DNA from: Eubacterium sp.
GTDB taxonomy: Bacteria > Bacillota > Clostridia > Oscillospirales > Acutalibacteraceae
Length of the DNA stretch: 25,674 nt
Direction: 5' to 3'
Assembly (NCBI GenBank): GCA_029050995.1
Contig: JAIDLO010000057.1
Span: 1-25,674 of the forward strand
Both the position numbers and the translations under genes were made by a program. Below, piece by piece: positions 21,797-25,674 of this stretch; the first letter of the stretch is position 1, and the number at the start of each line of letters is the position of its first letter. The notes under the pieces were generated by a model. That model saw nothing but the letters and a program-made list of their open reading frames with translations, was not told the DNA's origin and made no database searches.

Positions 21797-24700
21797 TTAG
21801 TCTTTCTTAGGTGCATAGTAATCAACTGTGCGAACAAGATCATTATATTTAGCAACTGCATTTTCAGCAGCAATATTGAAGAGCTCATCAGCCTTTTCAG
21901 GGAAGCTTCTCTTGAGTGATGAATAACGGGTTTCGCCGTTGATGAACTCAAGATAATCGCCTGTTGGCTCTTTTGAATCAAGTGAGAATGGATTCTTTCC
22001 TTCTTCAATAAGAGCTGGGTTGTATCTGAAGAGATTCCAATATCCAGCCATTACTGCCTTCTTCTGCTCTGCCTGGTTGAAAGGCATCTTAATACCATGG
22101 TTGATACATGGAGCATAAGCAATAATGATTGATGGGCCGTGGTAAGCTTCTGCTTCCTTAATAGCCTTTAAGCACTGGTTGTAATCAGCACCCATAGCGA
22201 TCTGAGCAACATAAACATAACCATAAGACATTGCAATCTTAGCAAGATCCTTTTTCTTTGTAATCTTACCGGAAGCTGCGAACTGAGCAACAGCACCTGT
22301 TGGTGTAGCCTTTGAAGCCTGACCGCCTGTGTTTGAATAAACCTCTGTATCGAATACAAGAACATTTACATCCTGGTTCTGAGCAAGAACATGATCAAGA
22401 CCGCCGAAGCCGATATCATAAGCCCAGCCGTCGCCACCGAAGATCCACTGGCTCTTCTTAGCAGCATAATCCTTATCCTTAAGGAAGTCTTCTGCAGCAG
22501 CCTTTTCATCGCCTTCAAGATTTGCATTTTCAAGAGCAGCGATAAGAGCCTTAGCAGGAGCATCATTTGCACGGGTATCTTCAAAAGTATCAAGGTAAGC
22601 CTTAACCTCTTCAGCAACTGCTGAATCCTTAAGAGCAAGAGCATCCTCTGCAAGTCTTGAACGAATCTGTGCATTTGCAAGGAACATACCTAAACCGAAC
22701 TCTGCATTATCCTCGAAGAGTGAGTTTGACCATGCAGGGCCGTTTCCGTTTTTATCAACAGTGTAAGGTGTTGAAGGAGCAGAACCACCCCAGATTGAAG
22801 AACAACCTGTTGCGTTTGCAACATACATCTTATCACCAAAGAGCTGAGTTACAAGCTTAGCATATGGAGTTTCGCCGCAGCCTGCGCAAGCACCTGAGAA
22901 TTCAAGGTATGGCTTGAGATACTGAGCTGAAACGATTGTTTTATCAGAAGCAACAGCTGCATTTGGATCCATATCGCAAAGAGCATCGAATACAGGCTGC
23001 TGAACCATCTGGGAAGCGATTGGCTTCATTGTAAGTGACTTAGTAGGACAAACATTTGCGCAAGAAGCACATCCTGTACAGTCAAGTGTTGAAACGATGA
23101 GTGCATATTTAAGTCCGCTGTCCTTAGGAACCTTAAGGTCTACTGCCTTTGTTGCTTCCGGAGCAGTAGCAAGCTCATCAGCTGTAAGCGCAACAGGACG
23201 GATAACAGCATGAGGACATACCATTGAACATCTGTTACACTGAGCACATGATGTTGGATCCCATTCAGGAACATCTACTGCGATACCGCGCTTTTCAAAT
23301 GCAGCTGAACCCTGTGGGAATACACCGTCAGCCATATCAACGAATGTTGAAACAGGGATTGAATCGCCCTTCTGATGACCAACAGGATCAAGGATTTCCT
23401 TAACGAATTTCTTCATTTCAGGACGATCTGTCTTAACCTCAAGCTCAACATCCTCATCAACAGCATCTTTCCAGCTTGCAGGAACTTCAACCTTGATAAG
23501 CTCTTTAGAACCACGCTCAATACCATTGTGGTTAGCAGCAACGATAGCATCGCCCTTCTTTGAGAACTTAGCTGTTGCCTTAGCTTTCATAAGCTCGATA
23601 GCTTCATCAACAGGAAGAATGCCTGAAATTGTAAAGAATGCAGACTGAAGAATTGTTGAAGCACGGCCGCGAAGACCAACTTCCTCAGCAATCTTAATAC
23701 CATTAATAATATAAAGGTTAATATCATTCTCAGCAATGTATCTCTTCATAGAAGCAGGAAGCTCTTTATCAAGCTCTTCAGGGCTCCAGATACAGTTGAG
23801 AAGGAATGTGCCGCCCGGAACAAGATCCTGTACCATATCATACTTTGTTACATAGGATGGGCAGTGGCAGGCAACGAAGTTTGCCTTATTGATAAGATAA
23901 GTAGATGTAATCGGGCTGTCGCCGAAACGAAGGTGAGATACTGTAATACCGCCTGATTTCTTTGAATCATAGAAGAAGTATCCCTGTGCAAACTTATCTG
24001 TGTTATCACCGATAATCTTGATAGAGTCTTTATTAGCACCAACAGTACCGTCTGAGCCAAGACCCCAGAACTTACATGAAGTTGTGCCTGCAGGAGTTGT
24101 ATCAACATTTTCGCCTGATTCAAGAGAAAGATTTGTTACATCATCAACGATACCGATTGTAAATGTCTGCTTTGGAGCAGCTGCATTCATATTATCATAG
24201 ATTGAAATGATGTGAGCAGGAACTGTATCCTTAGAACCAAGACCATATCTACCATTGAATACAGGTGTTGTTTCAAATGCTGAACCCTTGAGAGCAGCAA
24301 CAACATCAAGATAAAGAGGTTCGCCGATTGAGCCAGGCTCTTTTGTTCTGTCGATAACAGAAATCTTTTCTACTGTTGATGGGATAACATCAAGAAGATA
24401 TTTAGCAGAGAATGGTCTGTAAAGATGAACTTTAACCATACCAACCTTTTCGCCCTTAGCGTTAAGGTAATCAATTGTTTCTGCGATTGTATCGCAAACA
24501 GAACCCATAGCGATGATAATGTTCTTCGCATCAGGAGCACCGTAATAATTGAATGGCTTATAGTCTGTGCCGATTTTAGCATTAACTTCATCCATATATT
24601 TAACAGTAGCTTCAACAGCATCATTGTAATACTTGTTGCAAGCCTCTCTGTGCTGGAAGAAGAGGTCTGAGTTTTCAGCAGAACCACGAAGTGTTGGATG

Positions 24701-25333
24701 CTCAGGATTAAGAGCATGTGCACGGAAGCGCTTAACATCTTCCATATCTACCATTGATTTAAGATCATCATAATCCCAAACCTCGATTTTCTGGATTTCG
24801 TGTGATGTACGGAAACCATCAAAGAAATGAAGGAATGGAACACCGCACTTAAGTGTTGCAAGATGAGCAACAGCGCCAAGGTCCATAACCTCCTGCGGGT
24901 TGTTTGAGCAGAGCATTGCATAACCTGTCTGACGGCATGCATAAACATCTGAATGATCGCCGAAAATGTTAAGAGCGTGTGTTGATACACAACGAGCTGA
25001 AACATGAATTACAGATGAAAGAAGCTCACCTGCGATTTTATACATGTTCGGAATCATAAGTAAAAGACCCTGAGATGCTGTGTAAGTAGTAGTTAAAGCA
25101 CCTGCTGAAAGTGAGCCGTGAACTGCACCTGCAGCACCGCCTTCTGATTCCATTTCCTGCACTCTTACATTCTGACCGAAAATGTTCTTTGTATCATGAG
25201 AAGAAAGAACATCTGTAACCTCAGCCATAACAGATGAAGGTGTGATAGGATAGATAGCAGCAACTTCTGTAAACGCATATGAAACATGAGCAGCAGCGTT
25301 GTTACCATCCATAGTTTTCTTTTTTCTTGCCAT
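21797..25333 (-). CDS. nifJ: Pyruvate:ferredoxin (flavodoxin) oxidoreductase
   Basis: This enzyme converts pyruvate and CoA to acetyl-CoA, CO2 and reduced ferredoxin, central to anaerobic metabolism. The 1178 residues match the single-chain homodimeric type. In order: pyruvate-binding domain I (about 1-255, with YPITPSS at 28-34), domain II (about 260-380), gamma domain (about 420-630), the ferredoxin domain with two [4Fe-4S] sites (Cys696, 699, 702, 706 and Cys752, 755, 758, 762), and the ThDP domain (GGDGWAYDIG 966-975, YSNTGGQ 999-1005). The proximal cluster ligands are likely Cys816, 819, 844 and 1076. The start has AGGAGG ten bases upstream and its own promoter. It could equally be named por or pfo. 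Confidence 0.98.
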   Translation of the reverse strand: MARKKKTMDGNNAAAHVSYAFTEVAAIYPITPSSVMAEVTDVLSSHDTKNIFGQNVRVQEMESEGGAAGAVHGSLSAGALTTTYTASQGLLLMIPNMYKIAGELLSSVIHVSARCVSTHALNIFGDHSDVYACRQTGYAMLCSNNPQEVMDLGAVAHLATLKCGVPFLHFFDGFRTSHEIQKIEVWDYDDLKSMVDMEDVKRFRAHALNPEHPTLRGSAENSDLFFQHREACNKYYNDAVEATVKYMDEVNAKIGTDYKPFNYYGAPDAKNIIIAMGSVCDTIAETIDYLNAKGEKVGMVKVHLYRPFSAKYLLDVIPSTVEKISVIDRTKEPGSIGEPLYLDVVAALKGSAFETTPVFNGRYGLGSKDTVPAHIISIYDNMNAAAPKQTFTIGIVDDVTNLSLESGENVDTTPAGTTSCKFWGLGSDGTVGANKDSIKIIGDNTDKFAQGYFFYDSKKSGGITVSHLRFGDSPITSTYLINKANFVACHCPSYVTKYDMVQDLVPGGTFLLNCIWSPEELDKELPASMKRYIAENDINLYIINGIKIAEEVGLRGRASTILQSAFFTISGILPVDEAIELMKAKATAKFSKKGDAIVAANHNGIERGSKELIKVEVPASWKDAVDEDVELEVKTDRPEMKKFVKEILDPVGHQKGDSIPVSTFVDMADGVFPQGSAAFEKRGIAVDVPEWDPTSCAQCNRCSMVCPHAVIRPVALTADELATAPEATKAVDLKVPKDSGLKYALIVSTLDCTGCASCANVCPTKSLTMKPIASQMVQQPVFDALCDMDPNAAVASDKTIVSAQYLKPYLEFSGACAGCGETPYAKLVTQLFGDKMYVANATGCSSIWGGSAPSTPYTVDKNGNGPAWSNSLFEDNAEFGLGMFLANAQIRSRLAEDALALKDSAVAEEVKAYLDTFEDTRANDAPAKALIAALENANLEGDEKAAAEDFLKDKDYAAKKSQWIFGGDGWAYDIGFGGLDHVLAQNQDVNVLVFDTEVYSNTGGQASKATPTGAVAQFAASGKITKKKDLAKIAMSYGYVYVAQIAMGADYNQCLKAIKEAEAYHGPSIIIAYAPCINHGIKMPFNQAEQKKAVMAGYWNLFRYNPALIEEGKNPFSLDSKEPTGDYLEFINGETRYSSLKRSFPEKADELFNIAAENAVAKYNDLVRTVDYYAPKKD

Positions 25334-25400
25334 TGGATTTCCTCCTATGATTAATAATCAATTTTTTGAGTTTTGGACAAACTGCCCCATAACCTTAAAT

Positions 25401-25429
25401 ATTATAACACCTGTAACTATCAAATTCAA
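25401..25429 (-). promoter_or_regulatory. Sigma-A promoter of the pyruvate oxidoreductase gene
   Basis: On the minus strand -35 TTGAAT (25429-25424) and -10 TATAAT (25406-25401) have a 17-bp spacer, with a leader of about 60 bases before the start codon. Nothing else stands out in this leader. Confidence 0.8.
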
Positions 25430-25440
25430 TAATTAATTTC

Positions 25441-25480
25441 AAACAAAACAAACAAAAAACGGGACAATAATGCCCCGTTT
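25441..25480 (-). terminator. Rho-independent terminator after the right-edge gene
   Basis: On the minus strand AAACGGGGCA and TGTCCCGTTT form a 10-bp stem with one G-U pair and a TTAT loop, followed by TTTGTTTGTTTTG. It ends the minus-strand transcript that enters from the right. Confidence 0.82.
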
Positions 25481-25513
25481 GTACGAAATTGTTAAAAAAT
25501 TATCATATTGCTT

Positions 25514-25572
25514 AGGCAGTAAAGAGTAATTCTAACCTGCCAAAATGCAGTATAAGTTGCTCTTTATTGCCT
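25514..25572 (+). other. Long stem-loop, possibly a small RNA or processing element
   Basis: Outer arms AGGCAGTAAAGAG (25514-25526) and CTCTTTATTGCCT (25560-25572) pair over 13 positions and continue inward for five more; after an internal loop, CTGC/GCAG (25537-25540/25547-25550) closes a six-base loop. The three non-Watson-Crick pairs are G-U if read as plus-strand RNA but A-C mismatches on the minus strand, which favours the plus strand. It overlaps the stop codon of the minus-strand gene by two bases and has no T-run, so it is not an ordinary terminator. Confidence 0.5.
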
Positions 25573-25674
25573 ATAAATAATCTGCAAAAGATGCATCAGA
25601 CGGCATTCTCCAGTCCCCTCTCTCAGAAAGAGAAACCGAGCCAACATTCGGCGATTCAGGAATACAGCTTCGCG
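25571..25674 (-). CDS. C-terminal end of an unidentified protein (partial)
   Basis: About 34 codons precede a TAG stop at 25573-25571; the rest lies beyond the right edge. The readable residues (SPNVGSVSLSERGDWRM, ending SFADYL) have the look of a conserved protein end, and the other two frames are less protein-like. I do not recognise the family. The stop codon overlaps a long stem-loop, and a terminator follows about 90 bases further on. Confidence 0.5.
   Translation of the reverse strand, partial: RSCIPESPNVGSVSLSERGDWRMPSDASFADYL

Overview
The window is AT-rich, densely coded DNA from an anaerobic Gram-positive of the Clostridia. A gut Oscillospiraceae/Ruminococcaceae-type organism is my inference. 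The evidence is a full-length pyruvate:ferredoxin oxidoreductase, a YtvI-like membrane protein of a family known from spore formers, small Cys-rich families typical of Clostridia (TIGR03905 TSCPD, DUF6485), strong AGGAGG ribosome-binding sites, and several near-consensus -35/-10 promoters with exact 17-bp spacers. I saw no rRNA, tRNA, CRISPR array, insertion sequence, phage gene or integrase. No gene-free stretch exceeds 300 bases. The two longest (about 235 bases each) are the iolG/TSCPD divergent region and the leader of the pyruvate oxidoreductase gene, and both are described.

Layout. Positions 1-53 hold the start of an unidentified minus-strand gene. From 181 to 10040 nearly everything is on the minus strand: a TagH-like ABC ATPase with a repetitive tail and ilvD; a secreted FN3-like/CAP protein; a greA-lysS operon in which LysS carries an N-terminal DUF1508 (YegP-like) domain; and an HTH/ACT regulator-hom-lysC operon for the aspartate pathway. 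That operon has one strong promoter containing a 13-bp palindrome, and lysC has a clear internal translation start for a separate regulatory (beta) subunit. A plus-strand YtvI/AI-2E-type membrane protein follows at 10220-11371. Next come a minus-strand amino-acid ABC importer (binding lipoprotein, permease, ATPase) and an inositol-catabolic operon iolG-iolD-iolE. Divergent from iolG is a three-gene plus-strand operon: a TSCPD-domain protein, an apparently cytoplasmic clan GH-D (alpha-galactosidase-like) glycoside hydrolase, and a signal peptidase I with an N-terminal zinc ribbon. The right end holds a small DUF6485 Cys-rich protein, the 1178-residue pyruvate:ferredoxin oxidoreductase and the C-terminal end of another minus-strand gene.

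How the genes work together. The aspartate-pathway operon, ilvD and the amino-acid importer cover synthesis and uptake of amino acids. IolG, IolD and IolE take myo-inositol through inosose to 5-deoxyglucuronate, but IolB, IolC and IolJ are not in the window. Pyruvate oxidoreductase supplies acetyl-CoA and reduced ferredoxin for anaerobic metabolism. The most unusual items are the DUF1508-LysS fusion, the zinc-ribbon signal peptidase in an operon with a GH-D enzyme and a TSCPD protein, the palindromes at three promoters, and a long stem-loop near the right end whose non-Watson-Crick pairs are all G-U when read as plus-strand RNA. I found no clearly new multi-gene system; most of the window is housekeeping metabolism with unusual domain fusions.
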